Source of the DNA: Eubacterium sp.
Lineage (GTDB): Bacteria > Bacillota > Clostridia > Oscillospirales > Acutalibacteraceae
Assembly: GCA_029258375.1 (NCBI GenBank)
Contig: JARHZA010000001.1
Coordinates: 62,001 to 126,000 of the forward strand
Reading direction: 5' to 3'
DNA length: 64,000 nt
Part shown: positions 9,546 to 18,407 of the stretch, in pieces
Numbering within the stretch: position 1 is the stretch's first letter
Layout: the number at the start of each line of letters is the position of its first letter
Position numbers and translations under genes: made by a program
The notes under the pieces: generated by a model
Told to the model about the DNA's origin: nothing
Databases searched by the model: none
What the model saw: the letters and a program-made list of their open reading frames with translations, nothing else

Positions 9546-9617
9546 AACAAAAGCAGTACCCAAAAGGATACTGCTTTGATAAGTCGAAATAATAGAAATT
9601 ATCTCTTTGAGAATTGT
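9546..9617. repeat. Direct repeat copy 1: duplicated 3' end of rpsI plus terminator
   Basis: This 72-bp block matches 9706-9777 with a single mismatch and is offset by exactly 160 bp. It carries the last codons of rpsI with the stop codon, plus the rpsI terminator hairpin, but no gene body. Confidence 0.9.
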
Positions 9618-9705
9618 CGCAACGTTAAAAAAATATGCCTGCGGCATATTTTTAGTGTAGACCACAGTGGCTTTGCCACGAGGACCCACAATTCTTTTTA
9701 TAAAA
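9618..9705. repeat. Palindrome-rich spacer between the two rpsI-tail copies
   Basis: The spacer contains a perfect hairpin AAAAATATGCC-TGC-GGCATATTTTT (near 9629-9653), then GTGGCTTTGCCAC, and ends with an inverted copy of part of the repeat (ACAATTC against GAATTGT). It resembles a small palindromic insertion. No ORF is visible. Confidence 0.7.
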
Positions 9706-9777
9706 AACAAAAGCAGTACCCAAAAGGATACTGCTTTGATAAATCGAAATAATAGAAATTATCTCTTTGAGAATTGT
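9706..9777. repeat. Direct repeat copy 2: genuine 3' end of rpsI plus terminator
   Basis: The copy that is joined to the intact rpsI. It differs from copy 1 at one base (A instead of G in the GATAAxTCG stretch). Confidence 0.9.
9710..9740 (-). terminator. Terminator of rplM-rpsI
   Basis: Arms AAAGCAGTA and TACTGCTTT. On the minus strand a T-rich tract follows. It sits inside repeat copy 2, directly after the rpsI stop. Confidence 0.8.
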
Positions 9778-10157
9778 GGAGCACGACGAGCTGCTTTGAG
9801 ACCGTATTTCTTTCTTTCCTTCATACGTGGGTCACGAGTGAGGAAGCCAGCCTTCTTAAGAGCAGGACGAAGAGATTCATCATATTGAAGAAGAGCTCTT
9901 GCGATACCGTGACGGATAGCACCAGCTTGACCTGTAACGCCACCACCGTTTACACGGCAAACGATGTCGAACTTTTCAGTTGTTTCTGTAAGATTAAGTG
10001 GTTGACGAACGATGAGTTTGAGTGTATCAAGACCAAAGTAATCGTCGATATCTCTATCGTTGATAGTGATTTTACCTGTACCTGCGTAAACACGAACACG
10101 TGCTACAGATTCTTTTCTTCTGCCTGTGCCGTAGAAATAAGGATTTGTTTCGTACAT
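9759..10157 (-). CDS. rpsI: 30S ribosomal protein S9
   Basis: S9 is a small-subunit protein whose basic C-terminal tail reaches the P-site tRNA. This 132-residue protein has the family core ([15 protein letters not shown] near the start, [19 protein letters not shown] in the middle) and the invariant basic end [12 protein letters not shown]. It follows rplM by 16 bp behind a GGGAGG box, the conserved L13-S9 operon. The last few codons and the terminator are duplicated 160 bp downstream. Confidence 0.98.
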   Translation of the reverse strand: MYETNPYFYGTGRRKESVARVRVYAGTGKITINDRDIDDYFGLDTLKLIVRQPLNLTETTEKFDIVCRVNGGGVTGQAGAIRHGIARALLQYDESLRPALKKAGFLTRDPRMKERKKYGLKAARRAPQFSKR

Positions 10158-10173
10158 ATTCTATAAACCTCCC

Positions 10174-10602
10174 TTACATTTCCCAAGCTTCAGGCTTTTG
10201 AGCCTCGTGCTTGTGTTCTGCGCCCTTATAGATGTGACATCTTGTAAGTTGCTTTCTTCCAAGAGTTGTATCTGGAATCATGCCCTTAACAGCGAGTTCC
10301 ATAGCGAAATCGCTCTTTTCTTTCATAAGAGTGCCATATTTAACTGTTTTAAGGTTACCAATATAACCTGTGTGGTGTTGATAAAGTTTCTTGTTAAGTT
10401 TGTCGCCTGTAAGAACAGCTTTATCTGTGTTTACAATAATAACGTAATCGCCGCAATCTACATTTGGTGTGAAGATTGGCTTGTTTTTACCACGAAGAAG
10501 AACAGCTGCTTCTGCTGCAACTCTACCAAGAGTTTTGCCTTCTGCGTCAATAACATACCATTTGCGTTCGATGTCGTCAGTCTTTGGCATAAATGTTGAC
10601 AT
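10174..10602 (-). CDS. rplM: 50S ribosomal protein L13
   Basis: L13 is an early-assembly large-subunit protein. The 142-residue product, the same length as the E. coli protein, contains WYVIDAEGKTLGRVAAEAA and GDYVIIVN, both conserved. The first ATG of the frame overlaps the Shine-Dalgarno box (the GGAGG follows directly), so I use the second ATG at 10602, eight bases after GGAGG. It is transcribed with rpsI from the promoter at 10652-10680. Confidence 0.97.
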   Translation of the reverse strand: MSTFMPKTDDIERKWYVIDAEGKTLGRVAAEAAVLLRGKNKPIFTPNVDCGDYVIIVNTDKAVLTGDKLNKKLYQHHTGYIGNLKTVKYGTLMKEKSDFAMELAVKGMIPDTTLGRKQLTRCHIYKGAEHKHEAQKPEAWEM

Positions 10603-10651
10603 AGTCTTTTCCTCCATAAATTATCTGTTACATATTTCAATGTGCTGGAAT

Positions 10652-10680
10652 ATAATATCATAAGAAAATTTAATAGTCAA
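10652..10680 (-). promoter_or_regulatory. Promoter of rplM-rpsI
   Basis: Minus strand: -35 TTGACT (10675-10680), 17-base spacer, -10 TATTAT (10652-10657). The leader is only about 40 nt, too short for a large structured leader. Confidence 0.82.
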
Positions 10681-11088
10681 CACTAATTTTAAAATAATGG
10701 TGTGTTGCTCATTTTTTCTCTTGTTTTCTCTGTTTTTTATATGGTTTTCTAATTTAATATTTACAACTTTTTTCTTTAAAAAGGGGGCAAAAATATCAAT
10801 TCCTGTTAAACCAACTTATCTATAAGTGCACTTGCGTGTGATATTTATAATGAAAAACTTAAAATGAAATCAATTTGCTTGCATCATTTTTTAATCAACT
10901 TGGCGATTCTTTGGCAACAATTAACGCAGTTAATGAATCAAATAAGCAAAAGTGTAGAAAATAATTTTTAAAATTCCTACCACTTTTGTATGATTTGATA
11001 TTGAAATTCTAAAAAGAATTTGTTAAACTATACGAGCAGAAACAAAATAGTAATATTTAATAAATTTGCCAATAACATTTATAATATG
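10681..11088. other. Non-coding region between rplM and smsC
   Basis: No convincing gene. The only structure I see is an imperfect hairpin near 10949-10989 (CAAAAGTG pairing with CACTTTTG). It has no clear T run and its function is unknown. Confidence 0.4.
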
Positions 11089-11117
11089 TTGATTTTGGCA
11101 AAAGTTAATACTATAAT
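11089..11117 (+). promoter_or_regulatory. Promoter of smsCB
   Basis: -35 TTGATT (11089-11094), 17-base spacer, -10 TATAAT (11112-11117), about 55 bp upstream of the start codon. Confidence 0.65.
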
Positions 11118-11170
11118 GTTTTAAAGTATAATAATATTTAACATATTGAGAATTATAAGAGGAATTATAT

Positions 11171-11905
11171 ATGATAGAGTTAAAAGATGTTGAATTTAAA
11201 GTTGAATCTGCAAAAGGTCAGCTTGAAATTATTGACAAGATAAATTTAAAAATTGACAGTGGTAAATTCATAGTCATTACTGGCCCTAACGGCGGTGGTA
11301 AATCTACACTTGCAAAACTTATTATGGGTATAGAAAAGCCAACATCTGGTCAAATTTTATTTGACGGTGTTGATATTACCAATATGTCAATTGACGAACG
11401 TGCAAAACTTGGTATCGGATACGCTTTCCAAACTCCACCAAGATTCAAAGGTTTAACCGTTCGCAAACTTTTAAGCCTTGCACACGGTTCAGAACTTCCA
11501 AAAGACGAATGTTCTGCATACCTTACTAATGTTGGACTTTGTTCTGCAGACTACCTTAATAGAGAAGTTGACTCTTCACTTTCAGGTGGCGAAGTTAAAA
11601 GAATTGAAATTGCATCTTTAATGGCAAGACAACTTAAACTTGCAATTTATGACGAACCAGAAGCTGGTATTGATTTGTGGAGTTTTGCAAAACTTGTTGA
11701 AAGTTTCAAAGTAATTTCAAAAAATTGCCACGAAAGTGTTTTAATAATCAGTCACCAAGAACGCATTATGCAGCTTGCAGATGAAATAGTTATAATTGCA
11801 AATGGTAAAATCGCAAAGCAAGGTCCAAAAGAAGAAATCTTCCCTGAAATCATTCAGGAACTTGGCAAAGAAGGCGGTTGCGGTTTAAGAAAAGAGGTGC
11901 AATAA
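11171..11905 (+). CDS. SufC/SmsC-type ATPase for Fe-S cluster assembly
   Basis: This soluble ABC ATPase powers the Fe-S scaffold encoded next door. The 244-residue protein has Walker A GPNGGGKST (near residue 39), signature LSGGEVKR, Walker B LAIYDEPEAGID and a switch histidine in IISHQERI, with no membrane segment. It is 3 bp from a SufB-like gene. sufD, sufS and sufU are absent, so the pair matches the minimal SUF-like (SMS) system known from anaerobic bacteria and archaea. Read alone it could be called SufC. The pairing decides the finer name. Confidence 0.9.
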   Translation: MIELKDVEFKVESAKGQLEIIDKINLKIDSGKFIVITGPNGGGKSTLAKLIMGIEKPTSGQILFDGVDITNMSIDERAKLGIGYAFQTPPRFKGLTVRKLLSLAHGSELPKDECSAYLTNVGLCSADYLNREVDSSLSGGEVKRIEIASLMARQLKLAIYDEPEAGIDLWSFAKLVESFKVISKNCHESVLIISHQERIMQLADEIVIIANGKIAKQGPKEEIFPEIIQELGKEGGCGLRKEVQ

Positions 11906-11908
11906 TTT

Positions 11909-12826
11909 ATGATTAAACTTGATAGTAATTTATTAAATACCATTGCAGGTATTAAAGATATTCCAAAAGGCGCATTTAACATTCGTAAAAATGGCGCAGC
12001 TATGGACAGACATAGCACAAAAAATATTCAAATCATCCCTAAGGAAGACAAGCCAGGAATTGATATTAGAATCGCTCCTAACACAAAGGGCGAAGATGTT
12101 CACATTCCAGTTATTCTTTCTGAAAGCGGTATGAAAGACGTTGTTTATAACGATTTTTATATTGGCGAAAACAGTGATGTAACAATTATTGCTGGTTGTG
12201 GTATCCATAACTGTGGTTGCGAAGATACTCAGCACGACGGTATCCATACTTTTTATATTGAAAAAGGTGCAAAAGTTAAATATGTAGAAAAGCATTACGG
12301 CGAAGGTGAAGGAACAGGTGCAAGAATTTTAAACCCTGTTACTATTGTAAACCTTGGCGAAAATGCAGTTGCTGAAATGGAAATGGTTCAAATTAAAGGT
12401 GTTGACTCTACTAAGAGAGATACTACTGCTAATCTTGATAAAGGTGCTAAACTTATTATTACAGAAAGACTAATGACTCATGGCAAACAATATGCTGAAT
12501 CAAACGTTGATGTTAATATGAACGGCGAAAATTCAGTATGCCAAATCGTTAGCCGTAGTGTTGGTAAAGACGATTCTATTCAACTTTTCCATCCAAAAGT
12601 TGTTGGTAATAGCGCTTGCCGTGCTCACGTACAGTGTGACTCAATCATTATGGGTGATGCAAAGATTTCATCTATTCCACAAATTGATGCAAACGACGGC
12701 GATGCTCAACTTATTCACGAAGCAGCAATCGGTAAAATTAACTCAGACCAATTATTAAAACTTATGACTTTTGGTATGAGTGAAGAAGAAGCTGAAGAAG
12801 TTATCGTTCAAGGCTTCCTTAAATAA
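11909..12826 (+). CDS. SufB/SmsB-type Fe-S cluster scaffold
   Basis: This beta-helix scaffold protein builds Fe-S clusters together with the preceding ATPase. It has 305 residues, much shorter than SufB of the full SUF system (about 470), as expected for the two-gene minimal form. The C-terminal core contains SACRAHVQCDSIIMGDA, SIPQIDA and the IHEAAIGKI segment. These hold the cysteine and the histidine/glutamate that in SufB/SufD line the assembly site. A GIHNCGCED segment near residue 97 adds further cysteines. The start follows AGAGGTG. A terminator ends the operon. Confidence 0.9.
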   Translation: MIKLDSNLLNTIAGIKDIPKGAFNIRKNGAAMDRHSTKNIQIIPKEDKPGIDIRIAPNTKGEDVHIPVILSESGMKDVVYNDFYIGENSDVTIIAGCGIHNCGCEDTQHDGIHTFYIEKGAKVKYVEKHYGEGEGTGARILNPVTIVNLGENAVAEMEMVQIKGVDSTKRDTTANLDKGAKLIITERLMTHGKQYAESNVDVNMNGENSVCQIVSRSVGKDDSIQLFHPKVVGNSACRAHVQCDSIIMGDAKISSIPQIDANDGDAQLIHEAAIGKINSDQLLKLMTFGMSEEEAEEVIVQGFLK

Positions 12827-12844
12827 GCAACTTAATAAAAAATT

Positions 12845-12877
12845 AAGGACAAGGTAAAAACCTTGTCCTTTTTTTAT
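12845..12877. terminator. Terminator of smsCB
   Basis: Arms AAGGACAAGG and CCTTGTCCTT with a 6-base loop and a following T7 run. The complement also ends in an A-rich tract, so it may serve the convergent GH29 gene as well. Confidence 0.9.
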
Positions 12878-12880
12878 TTC

Positions 12881-13873
12881 TTAAAATTTCGGTGCGTCTT
12901 TGTAAATCCCAAGTCGTTTTGCAGCCTCAAGAATTGGCACCATATCAGCATCTTCTTGTTTACCATAAATATTTGGCGCAACATTTATAATCATATTATT
13001 TTGCTGACCAATTAAGTGTTTGTATGACTTAACAATAAAATCTGCTGAAATAAGTTTATCTTGTAGATATTTAGGATCCCAAAACCAGTTTTTCATATTG
13101 CGTACGCAAAGAGTAGTTTCAAATGGCAAATAATACTGTTCGCCATTATGCTTATAAATTTTAGGATCTTTCTTTTTTGTAATGTGTGGATCAAAAAGTC
13201 TAAAATCGCTTGGAAAATAACGCATTGGCATATTTTTACGATAATGTTCAGGCTGATACCACTTTGAAGGAGAACCTTTTTTATTATACTTGCCAATAGT
13301 TGTATTTACGCCAACGGCACAATTAGGCTGGTTTTTCTTGATAAGAGCATAAAGTTCATCAAGTCCCCAATCCTCAGACTTTTTATCCCACGCACCGTCG
13401 AACCAAACTTCACAAATTTTACCATATCGTCCGTCTGTAAGTTCCTCAAGATGACCAAGCATATATTTAACGTACGCTTTATCATCTTTGTAGCACTTTT
13501 CGTGCCTATCCCAAAGGGAATAATAAAGACCAAGTTCGATGCCATACTTTTCACAAGCATCTGCAACAGCTTTTACAACGTCTGTTTTGTTTTTAGAATT
13601 ATTAACGCAATAATCGGTTGAGTCAGTATCCCAAAGACAAAAGCCATCGTGATGTTTTGTAATTAAAATTACATAATTCATTCCTGCCATATATGCATTA
13701 CGCACCCAATTTTCTGCATCAATCTGCAAAGGGTTGTAACTTGAAACAGGAAGTGTTCCATCTGACCATTCAGTGTCATTAAAAGTATTTATGCCAAAAT
13801 GTATAAACATTCCGTACTGACGTTTTATTAAAAGTTTTTGTGTTTCATTTGCTTCTAAAGATGGTTTTAACAT
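12881..13873 (-). CDS. Alpha-L-fucosidase-like enzyme (GH29 catalytic domain)
   Basis: The 330-residue protein matches the GH29 barrel. It begins with YGMFIHFGINTF, then has ITKHHDGFCLWDT, and has EVWFDGAWDK near residue 160, where the aspartate is the catalytic nucleophile in this family. There is no signal peptide and no accessory beta-sandwich domain, so it should act in the cytoplasm on imported fucosides or related sugars. It lies 24 bp downstream of the DUF975 gene and may be the last gene of a glyS-led transcript. The acid/base residue cannot be named with certainty. Confidence 0.85.
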   Translation of the reverse strand: MLKPSLEANETQKLLIKRQYGMFIHFGINTFNDTEWSDGTLPVSSYNPLQIDAENWVRNAYMAGMNYVILITKHHDGFCLWDTDSTDYCVNNSKNKTDVVKAVADACEKYGIELGLYYSLWDRHEKCYKDDKAYVKYMLGHLEELTDGRYGKICEVWFDGAWDKKSEDWGLDELYALIKKNQPNCAVGVNTTIGKYNKKGSPSKWYQPEHYRKNMPMRYFPSDFRLFDPHITKKKDPKIYKHNGEQYYLPFETTLCVRNMKNWFWDPKYLQDKLISADFIVKSYKHLIGQQNNMIINVAPNIYGKQEDADMVPILEAAKRLGIYKDAPKF

Positions 13874-13897
13874 ATATATTCCTTAAATTTTGTTTTT

Positions 13898-15085
13898 TTA
13901 AATATCTTTTGGTGAGTCTTTAGATTCATTATCTATCGGCACACCATCAATAATAATTGTTGCATTATCATTTTCTTCTTTTTCAACAGTGCTTGTGCAA
14001 TTGCTTTGTTCTTGAGCATTGTTAACTGATTCTTGTTGATAATTGTTTTCATTTTTTGAATTTTGATTAACTTCAACAGAATTTTTATCACAAGATGCTT
14101 GTGTGAATTCTACCGCACCAGCATTGTTTTGATTAGCATTATTATAATTGTTACCAACATTAACATTAGGATTGTAATATTGATTGCCATTATAATTATG
14201 TGCATATCCCTGCTGTGCATATTTTCTCATTTTCTCTTCGTCTGTAAGGAAATCATCTTCTGTTACTCTACCCTGTTGCATAGCACGAATACGGAAGTTT
14301 TCGTAATAAAGAGCATTGGTGGTATTGTAATAAGGAATGATGTAGATAAGTGGGAAAATAAAGATAGAAAGGAGCATCCAAGGAATAAAACTTAAATCAA
14401 GAACGAAAAGTTCTGTTCTATTGCCTTGAACAATCTTTTTACTTAACTTAATTGCTTGCATTGGTCTAATATTTGGGTTATCACACATTATCTGGAACGC
14501 AAAACGTGAACTGTATGAGAACACGATACCAGGAATAAAGAACAACAATGACCAAAGATAAGTAAATAAAGATTTAAGAACAAAAAGTCCTAATTTAGAG
14601 GCATACGTTTTATTAAAAGTATTTTTAAAAACACTTTTAATCCCATCGTCCAATTCTCTGTCTTTACCTCTTATAAATTCAACATAAAAAGCAGCAAGAG
14701 TTATGGTAAGAGGAGCTAAGAGAATTGTTGCTATTGAGCCGAGCATTGTTAAAAATGATGAAATAGATGTTAATACAATATTTTGATTTGTATCTTCGCC
14801 AATAACATAATCAACCGGTTCAATATTCCCTCTAAAATTATTAAAAGCATCTGCAGAATCGAAGGCGTCTTCATCAAAACTATCAAAATAATCATAATCT
14901 TCTGTTAAGTGGTTATTTTGATTAAAAACGTAATATGAACTTGATAAAGCAGAGATTCCAGCACCAACACTTGTAATTAAAGAGATACATATAGATACGA
15001 TAAATGAAACAACAAAAAGTTTCATCACTTTTCCTTTAATTAAAGTTTTGGCTTGTTGTTTTATGAGACCTCTGTCTAAATTCAT
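13898..15085 (-). CDS. DUF975 family integral membrane protein
   Basis: This 395-residue protein has the DUF975 layout: a short basic N-terminus (LIKQQAKTLIKGK), then several transmembrane helices (about residues 20-45, 105-135, 165-190, 225-255) separated by polar loops. The last 120 residues are a hydrophilic tail very rich in Asn, Gln, Tyr and Ser, probably disordered. The function of the family is not known. It starts 43 bp after glyS and precedes the GH29 gene on the same strand. Confidence 0.8.
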   Translation of the reverse strand: MNLDRGLIKQQAKTLIKGKVMKLFVVSFIVSICISLITSVGAGISALSSSYYVFNQNNHLTEDYDYFDSFDEDAFDSADAFNNFRGNIEPVDYVIGEDTNQNIVLTSISSFLTMLGSIATILLAPLTITLAAFYVEFIRGKDRELDDGIKSVFKNTFNKTYASKLGLFVLKSLFTYLWSLLFFIPGIVFSYSSRFAFQIMCDNPNIRPMQAIKLSKKIVQGNRTELFVLDLSFIPWMLLSIFIFPLIYIIPYYNTTNALYYENFRIRAMQQGRVTEDDFLTDEEKMRKYAQQGYAHNYNGNQYYNPNVNVGNNYNNANQNNAGAVEFTQASCDKNSVEVNQNSKNENNYQQESVNNAQEQSNCTSTVEKEENDNATIIIDGVPIDNESKDSPKDI

Positions 15086-15128
15086 AAAATCCCTCTTTTC
15101 TATAATATTAAATCGAGTTTGTGTTTAG

Positions 15129-16511
15129 TTAGAAATCGATTTTTTCTTCAATAAATGAAGCAAGTTCAGAAATTGGAAGTCTAACTTGTTCCATTGTATC
15201 TCTATCTCTAACAGTAACGCAATTATCTTCAACTGAATCAAAGTCATAAGTGATACAGTAAGGAGTACCAATTTCGTCTTGACGGCGATAACGCTTACCA
15301 ATTGAGCCAGCATCATCATAGTCAACGTTAAACTTCTTTGAAAGTGTTTCAAATACTTCAGTTGCTTGATCGTTGAGTTTCTTTGAAAGAGGAAGAATTG
15401 CAGCCTTAAATGGAGCAATTGCTGGGTGGAAGTGCATAACAATTCTCTTGTCATTTTTCTCTTCATCAATAACTTCTTCATCATATGCTTCTGTTAAAAG
15501 AGCAAGGAAAAGTCTTTCAACACCAAGAGATGGTTCAATAACGTAAGGAACGTATTTTTCATTCATTTCTTGGTCAAAGTATTCAAGGTTTTTGCCACTT
15601 GTTTTAATATGTTGTGTTAAATCGTAGTCTGTTCTGTCAGCAACGCCCCAAAGTTCGCCCCAACCAAATGGGAAGAGGTATTCAAAGTCTGTTGTTGCTT
15701 TAGAATAGAAGCAAAGTTCTTCTGGTGAGTGATCTCTTAATCTTAAATTTTCTGGTTTCATATTAAGGGAGTAGAGCCAATCACGGCAGAAACCTCTCCA
15801 GTATTCAAACCATTCAAGGTCTGTTCCTGGTTTACAGAAAAATTCAAGTTCCATTTGTTCAAATTCTCTTACACGGAAAATAAATTTACCTGGTGTGATT
15901 TCGTTTCTGAATGATTTACCAATTTGAGCAACACCAAAAGGAACTTTTTTACGAGTTGTTCTTTGAATATTTGCAAAGTTTACAAAAATACCCTGTGCTG
16001 TTTCTGGGCGAAGATAAATTTCGTCTTTTGAATCTTCAGTAACACCTTGGAATGTTTTAAACATAAGGTTAAATTGACGAATATCTGTAAAGTTGTTTGC
16101 ACCACAGTTTGGGCAAGGAATGTTGTGTTCTTTAATATATGCAGACATTTCTTCATTAGTCCAGCCTGCTACATTTGTGCCATCAAAGCTTTCAATAAGA
16201 TCGTCTGCTCTGTGACGAGTTTTACAATCGCAACAATCCATAAGTGGATCTGCGAAACCGCCAAGGTGACCAGATGCAACCCAAGTTTGTGGGTTCATAA
16301 GAATTGCTGAATCAAGGCCAACATTGTACTTGTTTTCTTGAATGAACTTTCTGCGCCATGCTTTTTTGATATTATCTTTAAGTTCAACACCTAAAGGGCC
16401 GTAGTCCCAAGTATTTGCAAGACCGCCATAGATTTCAGAGCCCGGATAAACAAAACCTCTACCTTTGCAAAGTGCAACAAGAGCGTCAAGTGATTTTTCG
16501 GTGTTTTTCAT
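15129..16511 (-). CDS. glyS: Glycyl-tRNA synthetase (homodimeric class II)
   Basis: Charges tRNA-Gly. The 460-residue protein is the single-chain type, with [18 protein letters not shown] near the N-terminus, a Cys-rich insertion (DCCDCKTRH and CPNCGANNF, a likely zinc site), [16 protein letters not shown] (motif 2) and [14 protein letters not shown] (motif 3). The anticodon-binding domain fills the C-terminal 100 residues. The longer frame starts at a TTG upstream of GGAGG, so the ATG at 16511 is chosen. No T-box is present. A short leader follows the promoter at 16559-16587. Confidence 0.96.
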   Translation of the reverse strand: MKNTEKSLDALVALCKGRGFVYPGSEIYGGLANTWDYGPLGVELKDNIKKAWRRKFIQENKYNVGLDSAILMNPQTWVASGHLGGFADPLMDCCDCKTRHRADDLIESFDGTNVAGWTNEEMSAYIKEHNIPCPNCGANNFTDIRQFNLMFKTFQGVTEDSKDEIYLRPETAQGIFVNFANIQRTTRKKVPFGVAQIGKSFRNEITPGKFIFRVREFEQMELEFFCKPGTDLEWFEYWRGFCRDWLYSLNMKPENLRLRDHSPEELCFYSKATTDFEYLFPFGWGELWGVADRTDYDLTQHIKTSGKNLEYFDQEMNEKYVPYVIEPSLGVERLFLALLTEAYDEEVIDEEKNDKRIVMHFHPAIAPFKAAILPLSKKLNDQATEVFETLSKKFNVDYDDAGSIGKRYRRQDEIGTPYCITYDFDSVEDNCVTVRDRDTMEQVRLPISELASFIEEKIDF

Positions 16512-16558
16512 AATGTATTCCTCCGCTTGTAACAAATAAATATTTTAATACATTGTTA

Positions 16559-16587
16559 ATATTATCATAATAAAAATAAAAGGTCAA
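16559..16587 (-). promoter_or_regulatory. Promoter of glyS
   Basis: Minus strand: -35 TTGACC (16582-16587), 17-base spacer, -10 TAATAT (16559-16564). Confidence 0.65.
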
Positions 16588-16591
16588 CATA

Positions 16592-16617
16592 AAAGCACCG
16601 ATATAAACCGGTGCTTT
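16592..16617 (-). terminator. Terminator after the GH25 gene
   Basis: Arms AAAGCACCG and CGGTGCTTT with an 8-base loop. The T run on the minus strand is short (TTTTATG). Confidence 0.65.
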
Positions 16618-16645
16618 ATAAAAATAACCATATTTAATTAGAATA

Positions 16646-17527
16646 TCATTTTGTATACCAGTAATTCATATCTGTATACTTACTGCTTACGCCTTCTACA
16701 CTACCTGTTTTTGTATATTGCCAAATATCATATTCGCCTTGATACTTAACATTTTCATTGTAGTCTGCAACCCAAATATATATGTTTTTATTTAATTTAG
16801 ATGCTTTAATATTATTACTTAAAATATATGAAGATGCATAAAGGCCTGCATAGTGACCACCTTTATTTATTTTTTCACAAAAAGCATTTATTATATCTGT
16901 TGCCTCTGTTGGTGTTAAGTTTGCATTAAACAATCTTCCGTCGTGCATACCATCTTTATTAAACGCATATTCATAATCAATAAATACTGGAAGTGAAACA
17001 TCTTTTCCTTTTATAAGCGACAAAACATAATTTGCCTCTTCTTTTGCTTCTTCAACTGTTGTTGCTTGAGAATAGAAATAAATACCAATAGGAATATCTG
17101 CTTTTTCTGCACCTTTTATATTATTTTTAAAATATGTATCTTCAACTATTTTGCCTTCTGTATAACCTCTGTATCCAGCACGAATAATTGCAAAATCATT
17201 ATTTTTTGAAACTGTTTTCCAATCAATATCGCCATTATGGTATGAAACATCAATTCCACTAACATATTCGTTTTCACTTTTAAAGAACTGAGGTCTATCG
17301 TCAACCTCTGTATTAGATGAAACTGCATATATAATAATTATTGAAATAATTAAAACAAAAACTAAAACAATTGCAGCAATAGTTTTGTTTTTAGCTTCTT
17401 TTTTTATTTTTCCTAATTCAATCTTAAATGCCTTTTTTCTGTTGTTTTTACTTTTGCTGCTTTTATTTTTCTTATCTGCCTTCACATTTTTATTATTTTC
17501 TTTTTTAACATTTTCTTTTTTTGCCAT
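16646..17527 (-). CDS. Membrane-anchored GH25 lysozyme-like muramidase
   Basis: Predicted to cut the glycan strands of peptidoglycan. The N-terminal 45 residues are extremely Lys/Asn-rich and cytoplasmic. One transmembrane helix follows (about 50-70), then a GH25 domain (about 88-293) with SGIDVSYHNGDIDW, IIRAGYRGY, GIYFYSQATT and FIDYEYAF, which supply the family's acidic catalytic residues, and YDIWQYT near the end. The start is the ATG that overlaps the birA stop (TGATG), which gives better spacing to AGGAG than the ATG just before it. Translation is probably coupled to birA. Confidence 0.88.
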   Translation of the reverse strand: MAKKENVKKENNKNVKADKKNKSSKSKNNRKKAFKIELGKIKKEAKNKTIAAIVLVFVLIISIIIIYAVSSNTEVDDRPQFFKSENEYVSGIDVSYHNGDIDWKTVSKNNDFAIIRAGYRGYTEGKIVEDTYFKNNIKGAEKADIPIGIYFYSQATTVEEAKEEANYVLSLIKGKDVSLPVFIDYEYAFNKDGMHDGRLFNANLTPTEATDIINAFCEKINKGGHYAGLYASSYILSNNIKASKLNKNIYIWVADYNENVKYQGEYDIWQYTKTGSVEGVSSKYTDMNYWYTK

Positions 17528-18282
17528 CATTTCTCCTGTTCTCTTACAGTTATTTCGCCACTTCTTAGCGTTTTCAATCCATCATCTGTTTTTACCACAA
17601 GGCCGCCTTTTTCATCTATTGAAATAGCAGTTGCGTAAGTTTTTAAACCATTTTCAATATAAAATATTTCTTTGCCTAAAAGCATACTGTGTTCTCTGTA
17701 ATAATCTATAAAATTAGAATAATCTTTTAAAACAACACTTAAAAGTTCATCAGCTATTGTTGCAATTAGTTTTGCCCTGTCAATATCAACACCAAGTGAA
17801 CCAGCATTTAAAATATCTTCTGGAAAATCTATTGTTTTAATATTAAGACCTACACCAATAACCATACCGGTAGCAACTTCATAATTTATATCTGTAACAG
17901 ATTCTGTTAAAATACCACACACTTTATTTTTGCCTATATAAATATCATTAACCCATTTGATTTTTGGCTTAATATCTGTTAATTTTTCAATCGCTTTACA
18001 AACGGCAACAGACGCTGCAGTTGTTGCCGTTACAACATTTTGCAGTGGCATATCAGGATGAAAAGCAAGGCTCATATATATACCTGTTCCGTTAGGTGAA
18101 TAAAATGACTTTCCTTGCCTGCCTCTTCCTTTTGTTTGTTCATTGGCAACAACAATAAAATCGTTATTTTTTCCGTTTTTAAGGAGTTCTTTTGCCTTTG
18201 TGTTAGTTGAATCTATCGTTTCAAAATAAAGAACTTCCAAATCGCTTTTTAAATTTTCTTTTATACGTTTTTCGTTAAGCAA
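17527..18282 (-). CDS. birA: Biotin-[acetyl-CoA carboxylase] ligase
   Basis: Attaches biotin to carrier proteins. The 251 residues cover the catalytic domain (GRGRQGKSFYSPNGTGIYMS, the biotinyl-AMP loop, and KWVNDIYIGKNKVCGILTE) and the small C-terminal SH3-like domain. The N-terminal winged-helix DNA-binding domain of E. coli-type BirA is absent, so it is a ligase without repressor function. The start is a TTG about nine bases after GGAGG. An ATG closer to the box is out of frame and stops after four codons. The stop overlaps the next gene. Confidence 0.92.
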   Translation of the reverse strand: MLNEKRIKENLKSDLEVLYFETIDSTNTKAKELLKNGKNNDFIVVANEQTKGRGRQGKSFYSPNGTGIYMSLAFHPDMPLQNVVTATTAASVAVCKAIEKLTDIKPKIKWVNDIYIGKNKVCGILTESVTDINYEVATGMVIGVGLNIKTIDFPEDILNAGSLGVDIDRAKLIATIADELLSVVLKDYSNFIDYYREHSMLLGKEIFYIENGLKTYATAISIDEKGGLVVKTDDGLKTLRSGEITVREQEK

Positions 18283-18377
18283 AAGACATTCCTCCTACAA
18301 AATTCTTTTTTTACCGATATATTATAACAGAAAAGTAGGAAACAAAAAACATTTGTTTTTAAAAATATAAATAAAAA

Positions 18378-18407
18378 AAGGTGGTATTAAATACCACCTT
18401 CAACTTA
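18378..18407 (-). terminator. Terminator of degV gene
   Basis: Arms AAGGTGGTAT and ATACCACCTT with a 3-base loop. On the minus strand the hairpin is followed by TTTTTTTATTT. Confidence 0.88.

Noticed and set aside
9423-9888. Frames crossing the rpsI-tail duplication
   Set aside because: They run through the terminators and palindromes. The only real coding here is the last part of clc and rpsI.
12881-16511. A riboswitch or T-box in front of glyS
   Set aside because: The leader between promoter and start is about 40 nt, too short, and no T-box or glycine-aptamer motif is present.
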